NCBI GenBank assembly: GCA_029554925.1 | Contig: JAKPUV010000281.1 | Coordinates: forward strand, 1-5,905 | From: Candidatus Hydrogenedentota bacterium | GTDB lineage: Bacteria > Hydrogenedentota > Hydrogenedentia > Hydrogenedentales > CAITNO01 | Direction: 5' to 3' | Length of the DNA: 5,905 nucleotides | Shown: positions 1 to 5,905 of the stretch, one piece after another | Position numbering within the stretch: the first letter of the stretch is position 1 | Layout of the letters: the number at the start of each line of letters is the position of its first letter | Notes under the pieces: model-generated | Seen by the model: the letters and a program-made list of their open reading frames with translations, nothing else | Told to the model about the DNA's origin: nothing | The model's database searches: none | Program-made: the position numbers and the translations under genes

Positions 1-380
1 GCGTCTTCGGCATGCTGCCGCCCGTGGACGGCGTGGACCGCGACACGGCGCACCGCACCCTGCTCAAGGTGTGGGAGACCTGGGACTGGAACCGCTGCTG
101 GGGGTGGGACTTCCCCTGGACCGCCATGGCCGCCGCCCGCCTCGGCGAGCCGGAACTCGCCGTGGACGCCCTGCTCAAGGAAGCCGGCGGAAAGAACCGC
201 TACGACGAGCGCGGCGTCTGCACCGGCGGGCCCTGCCCCTACCTCCCCGGAAACGGCGGCCTGCTCTACGCCGTCGCCATGATGGCCGCCGGATGGGACG
301 GCGCCCCAGACCGCCCCGCCCCCGGCTTTCCCGAGGAAGGCTGGTCGGTGAAATGGGAGGGACTGCACCGGGCGCCGTAG
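1..380 (+). CDS. C-terminal part of a glycosidase-like (alpha/alpha)6-barrel protein (5' end outside window)
   Basis: The reading frame is open to the left edge (first whole codon at 3) and ends at TAG 378-380, so 125 residues of a longer protein are visible. The ATG at 12 is probably internal because the frame continues upstream of it. Motifs seen are GMLPPVDGVDR near the start, WDWNRCWGWDFPWTAMAAAR, then AVDALL, YLPGNGGLLYAVAMMAAGWDG and a final PGFP...WSVKWEGL. From memory, this Trp/Gly-rich ending with an alternating helix pattern is typical of the last helices of six-hairpin glycosidases of the GH65/GH95 kind, in versions common in Planctomycetes and Lentisphaerae. The catalytic acids of such enzymes lie further upstream, so activity and substrate cannot be read here. 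Base composition (about 72% GC in a sampled line) matches the carbohydrate genes further right. I am confident of the coding frame, less so of the family. Confidence 0.8.
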   Translation, partial: VFGMLPPVDGVDRDTAHRTLLKVWETWDWNRCWGWDFPWTAMAAARLGEPELAVDALLKEAGGKNRYDERGVCTGGPCPYLPGNGGLLYAVAMMAAGWDGAPDRPAPGFPEEGWSVKWEGLHRAP

Positions 381-425
381 GGGTTTGGTTACAACCGTTT
401 GATGTACCTTTGGAGAATGGTAGGA

Positions 426-884
426 ATGGGAAGTGTTCTGACGAAACGAGACAACCTTCAACTGTTCCGGCTGTCTGCAGCCCTGCTTATACTGGTTCTT
501 GCGGGGTTGGGCTGTTCTGGGAGGATATGGCCCGGGACCAAATACCCCATCGGCATTCTGCTGATCGCGGTCTGGTACGGGGTCGCGGGGTTGGGATACA
601 CGTGCATGCGCCACTTTTTCGGTCCCATAGTAAAGGGGCGTTTCCGTCGGCTCTGGTCGTTCGTGGAGTGGATTGTTGTGCTGGTGTGCCTCCTGGGCCG
701 GTTCTGGTGGGGGTGGTACATCGTCCTTGGCATTTTTTGTTACGAGGCATACGAACAGCGTCCGAACTGGGACAAGCTGCGGGGAAAATGGGGGCGTTTA
801 GAGGGGGCAACTTGGTCGCTTCGACTGTTCTTTGTTGTCTACATCCTGCTGAACAAGCACTTTTTCTCGCAGCAGTCTTGGTAG
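426..884 (+). CDS. Trp-rich small integral membrane protein, unknown function
   Basis: I do not recognise this protein. From ATG 426 it has 152 residues and ends at TAG 882-884. Hydrophobic segments lie at about residues 16-32, 42-60, 79-106 and 132-147, with a basic loop (GRFRR, about 71-75) between the second and third, suggesting three to four membrane passes. Eleven of 152 residues are Trp, including a WWGW cluster. LAGLGC near residue 30 resembles a lipobox only weakly. The start is uncertain: TTG 399, ATG 402 and ATG 417 are in the same frame. I prefer 426 because GGAG at 412-415 lies 10 bases upstream, whereas it is too close to 417. The gene follows the glycosidase-like stop by 45 bases on the same strand. 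Hand counts give about 50-60% GC against 70-80% in neighbouring genes, hinting at a different origin. Third-position GC remains fairly high, which supports real coding. Confidence 0.6.
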   Translation: MGSVLTKRDNLQLFRLSAALLILVLAGLGCSGRIWPGTKYPIGILLIAVWYGVAGLGYTCMRHFFGPIVKGRFRRLWSFVEWIVVLVCLLGRFWWGWYIVLGIFCYEAYEQRPNWDKLRGKWGRLEGATWSLRLFFVVYILLNKHFFSQQSW

Positions 885-986
885 GGGTGTGAACAAGGAC
901 ATGTGTCCGGTGAAACCGCTAGTCCGTGTTGGAAATAACGGGCGGGGCTCCTGGAATCTTGAGGTTCTCCGCCTTCCCCTGCCGTG
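885..986. other. convergent intergenic gap
   Basis: These 102 bases separate the stop of the plus-strand membrane gene from the stop of the minus-strand hypothetical. Both genes should terminate here. The best stem is AACAAGGAC (892-900) with GTCCGTGTT (922-930), 8 of 9 pairs around a 21-base loop, but no T-run follows it on either strand. I see no gene and no convincing intrinsic terminator. Confidence 0.5.
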
Positions 987-2318
987 TCAGCGCAGGGCGA
1001 TGCGCGCGTATGCCATGGTGTTTCCGCCTGTATGGCCGTGCATGTCCACGAGGCTGGATGGGGCGTTTCCGGCGCGGACACCGGCGAGGCAGAAGGCGCC
1101 CATCGGGCTCTTCAGCGGAATCGGGAGGAGCGGCGGGTTTTCCAGCTCCGGGAGAATCTGCATGAGCTTGTTCCCCGCGTCCGCGCCGCCGACGTACAGG
1201 ACCGCGTGGAGCGTTCCATCCGGCGCGGCGTGGAAGCGGGCGCAGCCCGCCTCGGTGGCCGGGCCGCCCGCGAGCAGCGTCCGCCGCGAGACCACTTCGC
1301 CGTCTTTCACGACGGCCAGTTTGAGGGAGGAGGCCACCGATTTCCCGGGGAAGAACCGGTCGCGCAGCAGGGGAGAGGCGACTTCCTGTTCGGTGTAGAG
1401 GAGGAACGCCGCGCCCTCCGGGCTGATCCAGAGGTCCTGATTCCGGACGTTTCCCGCGGTGGCGTCCACATTGGCGATTTCAACGGGGGCGGAAAACCCG
1501 CTGGAAACGCCGCCGGGGGTCCAGGTGAAATACAGGATGCGGAACACATAGTCCCAGGACTGTTTGGTCTGCTCGAACTTGTACTCCCGCCATTCCTTCA
1601 CCGGCTCCACAATGTCGCCGACGGCGAACACATAGGCCGCCCCGTCGCGCAGGGCCGCCTGCGGGTAGCAGGCCCGGATTGGAAAGGAGACGGAGGCATT
1701 GGCGAGGGTTTTTCCGTCCTCTGACAGAAGACATGCGTGCTGGACGCTTGTCTTCGCGTCTATGTTGAGCATGAGAAGCTGCCGCCGCGCGGGGTCCGCC
1801 GCAAAGCCCCGGTACGAGTGGTCCGTGTAATACGGCGGTGGGGTCCCCCAGTCGGGCGCCAGCCGCCGCTGCGCCGCCTCGGGGCCGCCGAAGGGGAAGG
1901 CGATCAGCGCGGGCTCGCAGGGGCCGTATTCCGTGCCCGGCGGCTGGGTGGAGTCGTTCACGTTCAAAAACAGCGGGCCGCCGGGGAGCACGGCCAGGGG
2001 GCAGGGTTCGCGCTGGCGGTACCCGTCCGGCTGGGCCACGCACTCCCATCCGTCCGCGGCGCGCCGCAGGAGCCGCCAGCGGGTGTTGCAGAGCCTCGGC
2101 ACCCCCTCGCCCGTCTCCATCTCGCTGATGTAGACATCATCGCCCATGCGGGCGATCTGGGTGCATCCGGCCGACCACAGCGGCCCCGACCCGTTGTTTG
2201 GCGGGGTGAAGGTGTAGACCTCCTCCTCCACTTCGACCCGGACCCCGGCCCGGGCCTCCACCGAGCCCAGGATCCCCAGGGCAAGGGTAAGGGCAAGGGA
2301 CAGCGTCAACGCACGCAT
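987..2318 (-). CDS. secreted conserved hypothetical protein, beta-propeller-like
   Basis: The 443-aa product starts at ATG 2318-2316, placed by AAAGGAGA six bases upstream. The frame stays open to 2519, but that extension runs through the end of the sulfatase and has no signal peptide. Residues 1-24 form a Sec signal peptide (MRALTLSLALTLALGILG, then ARA before the predicted cut). The mature part lacks membrane segments. Stretches with a Gly turn followed by beta-strand residues recur near 107-121 (LAVLPGGPLFLNV), 217-233 (AALRDGAAYVFAVGD), 294-309 (DLWISPEGAAFLLYTE) and 359-376 (RFHAAPDGTLHAVLYVGG), as in propeller blades. I recall similar uncharacterised proteins from Planctomycetes sharing HSYRGFAAD, VGDIVEP, KEWREYKFE and a YARI ending, but no known activity. 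It lies 43 bases downstream of the sulfatase on the same strand, so it is probably cotranscribed and exported to the same compartment. A glycan-binding or BNR/sialidase-like role is only a guess. Confidence 0.85.
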   Translation of the reverse strand: MRALTLSLALTLALGILGSVEARAGVRVEVEEEVYTFTPPNNGSGPLWSAGCTQIARMGDDVYISEMETGEGVPRLCNTRWRLLRRAADGWECVAQPDGYRQREPCPLAVLPGGPLFLNVNDSTQPPGTEYGPCEPALIAFPFGGPEAAQRRLAPDWGTPPPYYTDHSYRGFAADPARRQLLMLNIDAKTSVQHACLLSEDGKTLANASVSFPIRACYPQAALRDGAAYVFAVGDIVEPVKEWREYKFEQTKQSWDYVFRILYFTWTPGGVSSGFSAPVEIANVDATAGNVRNQDLWISPEGAAFLLYTEQEVASPLLRDRFFPGKSVASSLKLAVVKDGEVVSRRTLLAGGPATEAGCARFHAAPDGTLHAVLYVGGADAGNKLMQILPELENPPLLPIPLKSPMGAFCLAGVRAGNAPSSLVDMHGHTGGNTMAYARIALR

Positions 2319-2324
2319 GGATAG

Positions 2325-2332
2325 TCTCCTTT
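2325..2332 (-). promoter_or_regulatory. ribosome binding site fixing the start of the propeller-like gene
   Basis: On the minus strand AAAGGAGA lies six bases before ATG 2318. It is the best Shine-Dalgarno match in this frame and coincides with the only start that yields a signal peptide. It therefore decides against the longer open frame that begins within the sulfatase gene. Confidence 0.8.
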
Positions 2333-2361
2333 CAGGGAATACATGTAAAGACGCGGTATTC

Positions 2362-3789
2362 TCACGAAGGGGCAGTCTGCGGGGAAGGCGCGCCCCTTCC
2401 TTTTCGCCAGAGGGGTTTCCCTTTGTATTCCACCCCCACGGGATACCGCGGACTGGGGGTGACGGCTTCCCGCATGATGGACGCGATCCGTTGGACGATG
2501 TCGGGGTGCTTTCCGGCAACGTCGGTGGTTTCCCCGAGGTCTTCCTCCAGATCGTACAGTTGGATTTTCCCGTCCCGGCCCAGGCGGATGCCTTTCCAAC
2601 GGCCCAGCCGGACGGCCTGGTCGTAGCGGTCGCGGCAGTGGCCGTAGTCCCAGTAGAGGTACTCGTGGGGATGTTCCAGCACGCCGCCTTTCAGCGCGGG
2701 AACGATGGACACCCCGTCCAGTCCTTCCGGCGGCGCGGTCCCCGCCAGTTCGGCGCAGGTCGGCAGGAAGTCCCAGAACGCGACCACCTCCTCGCTCGTT
2801 TTCCCCGCAGGGACGACGCCGGGCCACCGGGCGATGAGGGGCACCCGGATGCCGCCCTCGGTGAGTTCGGACTTGAAACCCCGCAGCGGGCCGCCGGTGC
2901 CGACGGGGCCGGGAACGTCCCGGTGGCCCCCGTTGTCGCTGGCGAAGAGGATGAGGGTGTTTTCCGCGAGGCCGAGTTCGTCCACCAAGTCCGTCAGGCG
3001 GCCGACATCGCGGTCGAGCCGGTGGACCATGGCGGCGTACTTCTTCGTGCGTTCGTCCCAGTCCCGGCCGGTGAAGGGGTCCGTCGAGGGGACGGCAAAC
3101 CCGTCGGGGTCCTCGTCGTCGCTCGAAAAGTGGGGAAGCGTAAAGGCCGCGTAGAGGAAGAACGGGCGGTCCCTGTTCTCGCGCACGAAGCGGAGGGCGC
3201 GCTCCGCCATCAGGTCATGGCTGTAGTGTTCGTGGGAGAGGCCGTTTCCCGCGAGGTCCATCCGTCCCTCGTCGTCGTCGAGGTACTCCGTGTAGTAGTA
3301 ATGCGCGTGGTCCTGGTTGAGGTAGCCGAACCAGGTGTCGAATCCCTGGTTGGTGGCGCGCCCCACGGTCCCGGCATCGCCCAGCGACCACTTGCCCACG
3401 CCGCCGCACCGGTATCCGGTGCCGCGCAGCACCTCGGCGACCGTGGTGTCCCCCTCCCCAAGATACGCGGGATAGTGGGGGATGTTGTCGCGCACGACCG
3501 CATGGCCGCCGTGCAGCCCGGTCATGAGGGCGCACCGTGACGGCGCGCACACGGGCCCGCCCGCGTAGGCCTGCGTGAACCGCAGTCCCTCCGCCGCGAG
3601 CCGGTCCATGTTCGGCGTCTCCAGGAGGCGCTGGCCGTAACAGCCCAAGTCGCCGTAGCCCAGGTCATCCGCCAGGATCAGGATGATATTTGGCGGCGTG
3701 GCGGCCTTTTCCGCCGCGCCCACGGCGCGCGCCAGCGCCCCGCCCGCCAGCAGGGCGCCTGTGGTCCTAAGAAACTCGCGTCGTCGCAT
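2362..3789 (-). CDS. Tat-exported type I (formylglycine) sulfatase
   Basis: This 475-aa protein hydrolyses sulfate esters, most likely on a polysaccharide or its fragments, outside the cytoplasm. Residues 1-26 look like a Tat signal (RRREFLRTTG followed by an Ala/Gly/Leu stretch). The sulfatase fold is clear: LADDLGYGDLGCYG gives metal ligands D41/D42. CAPSRCALMTG has C81 in the C-x-P-x-R motif, the Cys converted to formylglycine. GGVGKWSLG has K133, HAH is at 161-163, LPHF has H220, ASDNGGH gives D285/N286, and GFKSELTEGGIRVP has K306. Ser replaces the His of the common GKWHLG motif. Length and C-terminal subdomain (LYDLEEDLGETTDVA) are normal for the arylsulfatase A/GalNAc-6-sulfatase group, but the exact substrate cannot be read. 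AAGG lies nine bases before ATG 3789. It is first in a probable two-gene operon and is transcribed divergently from the beta-helix gene. No maturing enzyme is encoded in the window, so one must be elsewhere. Confidence 0.95.
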   Translation of the reverse strand: MRRREFLRTTGALLAGGALARAVGAAEKAATPPNIILILADDLGYGDLGCYGQRLLETPNMDRLAAEGLRFTQAYAGGPVCAPSRCALMTGLHGGHAVVRDNIPHYPAYLGEGDTTVAEVLRGTGYRCGGVGKWSLGDAGTVGRATNQGFDTWFGYLNQDHAHYYYTEYLDDDEGRMDLAGNGLSHEHYSHDLMAERALRFVRENRDRPFFLYAAFTLPHFSSDDEDPDGFAVPSTDPFTGRDWDERTKKYAAMVHRLDRDVGRLTDLVDELGLAENTLILFASDNGGHRDVPGPVGTGGPLRGFKSELTEGGIRVPLIARWPGVVPAGKTSEEVVAFWDFLPTCAELAGTAPPEGLDGVSIVPALKGGVLEHPHEYLYWDYGHCRDRYDQAVRLGRWKGIRLGRDGKIQLYDLEEDLGETTDVAGKHPDIVQRIASIMREAVTPSPRYPVGVEYKGKPLWRKGRGAPSPQTAPS

Positions 3790-3825
3790 CGGCCTGTACC
3801 TTGTTCGTTTTCCCGCCGGGAACCT

Positions 3826-3854
3826 ACTGTAGCCGGTCAGCCGACGGGGGTCAA
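3826..3854 (-). promoter_or_regulatory. predicted sigma70-like promoter for the sulfatase operon
   Basis: On the minus strand TTGACC (3854-3849, 5 of 6 to consensus) is followed after exactly 17 bases by TACAGT (3831-3826, 4 of 6). Transcription would begin near 3819, giving a leader of about 30 bases that contains the AAGG ribosome site at 3802-3799. The geometry is good for a housekeeping promoter; the assignment is by eye. Confidence 0.6.
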
Positions 3855-3864
3855 CCTGAAAGGC

Positions 3865-3881
3865 TGCCTGGTTTTGCCTGG
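3865..3881. repeat. 10-bp-phased direct repeat, candidate operator
   Basis: TGCCTGG occurs at 3865-3871 and again at 3875-3881, offset by 10 bases, about one helical turn. The pair lies between the two divergent -35 boxes, and its second copy overlaps the plus-strand -35 box. Same-face spacing is what a regulator binding in tandem would use. With only two 7-base copies, chance is possible. Confidence 0.35.
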
Positions 3882-3901
3882 GGGTCGGAGAGGAGGATAA
3901 T
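3874..3901 (+). promoter_or_regulatory. predicted sigma70-like promoter for the beta-helix gene
   Basis: TTGCCT (3874-3879, 4 of 6) and GATAAT (3896-3901, 5 of 6) are separated by 16 bases. Transcription would start near 3908, giving a leader of about 58 bases that opens directly into the GC-rich hairpin. The -10 box stands out in an otherwise GC-rich stretch. The -35 box is less certain. Confidence 0.5.
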
Positions 3902-3907
3902 GGGGCG

Positions 3908-3930
3908 GCGGCGGAGCATGCCTCCGCCGC
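3908..3930. repeat. perfect 9-bp GC-rich inverted repeat (leader hairpin)
   Basis: GCGGCGGAG (3908-3916) and CTCCGCCGC (3922-3930) are perfect complements around the loop CATGC. Eight of nine pairs are G-C. No T-run follows on either strand, so it is not a standard intrinsic terminator. It sits at the predicted 5' end of the beta-helix mRNA, where a stem-loop could protect the transcript or affect early elongation; a protein-binding palindrome is the alternative. Confidence 0.6.
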
Positions 3931-3948
3931 GCGCGGATCTGCGTCGAG

Positions 3949-3956
3949 AAGGAGGG
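3949..3956 (+). promoter_or_regulatory. strong ribosome binding site of the beta-helix gene
   Basis: AAGGAGGG lies upstream of ATG 3966, with 10 bases between GGAGG and the start codon. With the following TGATC it nearly matches the full complement of the 16S rRNA tail apart from one extra G. This is the strongest ribosome site in the window and fixes the start. Confidence 0.8.
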
Positions 3957-3965
3957 TGATCGGTC

Positions 3966-5897
3966 ATGAATCCTGTTCGGCTATGGGAAAAGAACGGCCT
4001 TGCCGGCCTTGGCGCGTTGGGGATTCTGCTGTTGGCGGCCAGTCCGGGATGGGCAGTCCCCTACCATGTGGCCGCCGCGGGGTCAGATGCGGCGGACGGA
4101 CGGTCGCCGGAGACGGCGTGGGCCACGCTGGACCGGGTGAACGCGGCGGAGCTGGCGCCCGGGGACAGCGTGCTGTTCCGGCGGGGGGACCGGTGGCGGG
4201 GCCGGTTGCGGGCGCGCAGCGGGGACGAAACGGCCCCCGTCACCTATGGCGCCTACGGGGAGGGCGAGAAGCCCGTGCTGATGGGGTCGGTGGCCAAGAA
4301 CCGGCCGGAGGACTGGGTGGACTTGGGCAACGGTGTCTGGAGCACCCTGCCGCCGAGGGCGGACGGGCCGGAACTGCTGCGGCCGTCCGGGGACGGCGCG
4401 TCTCCGGGCTGGCGGCTGCACACGGAGGGGGGAGCGTCCGCGCGGATGACGGGGGATGACGGCGGCCTGCGCGTGGAGTGCGCCGCGCCGGGGACCGCCG
4501 GGTCGCACATCCAGTGCTACACAGCATCGTTCCCCGTCCGGCAGGGGGCGGTGTATCGTCTGTCTTTCCGGGCGAGGAGCAGCGCGCCCGTCATGCTGGA
4601 GGCGCCCACGCTGATGCGGTCCGGGCCGCCGTGGTCGTCCTACGGGGCCGCGGGCGCGCACCCGTCCTTCTCTGTGGGCGCGGCGGGCGGCGTTTTTACC
4701 TGCTACCACACCGCGTTCCAGACGGCGGAGGACGCCCGGCTGACCTTCTTTCTGGGAACGGTCCTGCCTGCGGGCGCGGCGCTCTCGCTGGAGGCGCTGT
4801 CGTTTCGCGAATGCGCGGCGGACGGCTTTCTGGTGAACGATGTCGGCAACATCATCTTCGACGGCGAACAATCCTGCGGCGTGAAGGTCTGGGAGCCGGG
4901 GGATCTCGACGCGCCGGGGGAGTACTGGTACGACGAGGCGGCGCACGTTGTCCGGCTGGTCTCGCCGGCGAACCCGGCCGCCCTGCACACGGAGATCGAG
5001 TGCGCCGTTCGGGAACACCTCATAGACCAGGGCAACCGCCACCATGTCGTCTACGACGGCCTCGCGCTGCGCTACGGCGCGGCCCATGGCATCGGCGGCG
5101 GCAACGTCCACCACATCACGGCGCGCAACTGCGACATCAGCTGGATCGGCGGCGGCGACCAGATGGGCGGGGACAAGACAGTGCGCTTCGGAAACGGGAT
5201 TGAGTTCTGGGGCACGGCGCACGACTGCCTTGTGGAGCGGTGCCGCCTGTGGGAAATCTACGACGCCGCCCTGACCAACCAGAGCGGCGGCCCGAAAACG
5301 CCGCAGCGGAACATCACCTACCGGTACAACGTCATCTGGAACTCCGAGTACTCCTTTGAGTACTGGAACCGTCCGGAGGCCTCGGAAACGGAGAACATCC
5401 GCTTCGAGCACAACACCTGCTTTGACGCCGGGAGCGGTTGGGGGCACGCCCAGCGGCCCGACCCCAGCGGCCGGCATCTGTGCTTCTACACCAGTCCGGC
5501 CCGCGCGCGGGGCATCGTCATCCGGGGCAACATTTTCCGCGGGGCCCTGGGAAACGCCTTCTATGCGCCCACCTGGCCCCGGGAGGCGCTGGACGCCCTG
5601 GAGATGGACCGCAACTGCTGGTGGCAGCCGGAGGGGGACCTGGTCTCCGTGGACGGACAGCGCTATCCCATGGCCGCCTTCGACGACTACCGCCGCGACT
5701 ATGCCAAGGAACCCCACTCCCTCACGGCGGAGCCGGGGGTCGAGAACGCCGCCGCGCGCGACTACCGGCTGACTTCGGACTCCCCGTGCGTGGACGCGGG
5801 GGACGCCCCCGCCGCGGAGACGGACTTCGAGGGGGTTCCGGTGCCGCAGGGCGCGGCGCCGGATATTGGCGCGCACGAGCGCCGGAAGAGTTTATAG
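3966..5897 (+). CDS. secreted right-handed beta-helix protein with an inserted carbohydrate-binding-like domain
   Basis: The complete 643-aa protein ends at TAG 5895-5897. Residues 1-30 are a Sec signal peptide (GLAGLGALGILLLAASPGWA). Residues 32-108 match the usual opening of pectate-lyase-like proteins (YHVAAAGSDAADGRSPETAW, then LAPGDSVLFRRGDRWRG). About 147-282 looks like a jelly-roll carbohydrate-binding module of the CBM4/9 type (GWRLHTEGG start, VYRLSFRARSSAPV, final LSLEALSFREC). From about 293 to 560 short strand-turn repeats build the helix, for example NIIFDGEQSCGVKVW, HHVVYDGLALRYGAAHGI, NGIEFWGTAHDCLVERCRLW, NITYRYNVIWN and IRFEHNTCFDAG. The C-terminal DYRLTSDSPCVDAG...PDIGAHE is a common ending of such proteins. 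The fold occurs in polysaccharide lyases and several glycoside hydrolase families; I cannot name a catalytic site, so a lyase, hydrolase or pure binding role remains open. The divergent sulfatase suggests a sulfated glycan as substrate. Confidence 0.9.
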   Translation: MNPVRLWEKNGLAGLGALGILLLAASPGWAVPYHVAAAGSDAADGRSPETAWATLDRVNAAELAPGDSVLFRRGDRWRGRLRARSGDETAPVTYGAYGEGEKPVLMGSVAKNRPEDWVDLGNGVWSTLPPRADGPELLRPSGDGASPGWRLHTEGGASARMTGDDGGLRVECAAPGTAGSHIQCYTASFPVRQGAVYRLSFRARSSAPVMLEAPTLMRSGPPWSSYGAAGAHPSFSVGAAGGVFTCYHTAFQTAEDARLTFFLGTVLPAGAALSLEALSFRECAADGFLVNDVGNIIFDGEQSCGVKVWEPGDLDAPGEYWYDEAAHVVRLVSPANPAALHTEIECAVREHLIDQGNRHHVVYDGLALRYGAAHGIGGGNVHHITARNCDISWIGGGDQMGGDKTVRFGNGIEFWGTAHDCLVERCRLWEIYDAALTNQSGGPKTPQRNITYRYNVIWNSEYSFEYWNRPEASETENIRFEHNTCFDAGSGWGHAQRPDPSGRHLCFYTSPARARGIVIRGNIFRGALGNAFYAPTWPREALDALEMDRNCWWQPEGDLVSVDGQRYPMAAFDDYRRDYAKEPHSLTAEPGVENAAARDYRLTSDSPCVDAGDAPAAETDFEGVPVPQGAAPDIGAHERRKSL

Positions 5898-5905
5898 TGT
5901 TTCCG

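Noticed and set aside
381..425. Promoter for the small membrane gene
   Set aside because: No pair of -35 and -10 boxes with proper spacing is visible; the short GGTTACAACC inverted repeat at 387-396 is too small to mean much.
71..892. 273-aa plus-strand open frame spanning the glycosidase-like end and the membrane gene
   Set aside because: Its first part is an Arg/Pro-rich shadow of the glycosidase frame, and its second part lacks the membrane pattern seen in the accepted frame.
892..930. Imperfect stem as a bidirectional terminator
   Set aside because: The loop is 21 bases, one pair is mismatched, and neither strand has a T-run after it.
984..1724. 246-aa plus-strand open frame opposite the propeller-like gene
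   Set aside because: The composition is that of an antisense shadow, and the minus-strand gene has a ribosome site, signal peptide and conserved-looking blocks.
2319..2519. N-terminal extension of the propeller-like gene to 2519
   Set aside because: It overlaps the sulfatase coding region, shows no signal peptide, and is bypassed by the strong ribosome site before ATG 2318.
2317..3540. 407-aa plus-strand open frame opposite the sulfatase
   Set aside because: Low-complexity Val/Arg/Gly/Ala sequence without motifs, while the opposite strand encodes an unmistakable sulfatase.
4083..5876. 597-aa open frame on the minus strand opposite the beta-helix gene
   Set aside because: It mirrors the real gene, is rich in Arg, Pro, Val and Ala without domain motifs, and is expected where GC-rich third positions remove antisense stops.

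Overview
This window is a high-GC bacterial segment carrying genes for extracellular breakdown of complex, probably sulfated, carbohydrate. GC is about 70% or more in the well-supported genes by hand count of sample lines. The gene set is a glycosidase-like (alpha/alpha)6 protein, a secreted beta-propeller-like conserved hypothetical, a Tat-signal formylglycine sulfatase, and a right-handed beta-helix protein with a carbohydrate-binding-like insert. This mix suggests a PVC-type bacterium (Planctomycetes, Lentisphaerae, Verrucomicrobia) or a relative such as Hydrogenedentes. That placement is inferred from protein style; no marker gene is present.

Layout from left to right: (1) positions 1-380, plus strand, the last 125 codons of a glycosidase-like protein that begins outside the window. 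(2) About 426-884, plus strand, a small Trp-rich membrane protein of unknown function whose GC is clearly lower, about 50-60%. (3) 885-986, a short convergent gap with no convincing terminator. (4) Two minus-strand genes read from right to left, sulfatase (3789 to 2362) then a secreted conserved hypothetical (2318 to 987), 43 bases apart and probably one operon. (5) 3790-3965, a divergent regulatory region with a good sigma70-like promoter for the sulfatase operon, a plausible one for the plus-strand gene, a 10-bp-phased direct repeat between them, and a GC-rich perfect hairpin at the predicted start of the plus-strand transcript. (6) 3966-5897, plus strand, the 643-aa beta-helix protein, complete.

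Working model (inference): the divergent region co-controls an exported sulfatase, which removes sulfate esters, and an exported beta-helix protein, which binds and perhaps cleaves the glycan. The propeller-like protein is made with the sulfatase. The glycosidase-like gene at the left may act on the same material, but the atypical membrane gene and the convergent orientation separate it from the rest. I see no RNA genes, CRISPR arrays, insertion sequences or attachment sites, and no wholly new system. The points most worth checking are the divergent control region, the domain inserted in the beta-helix protein, and the compositional outlier gene.
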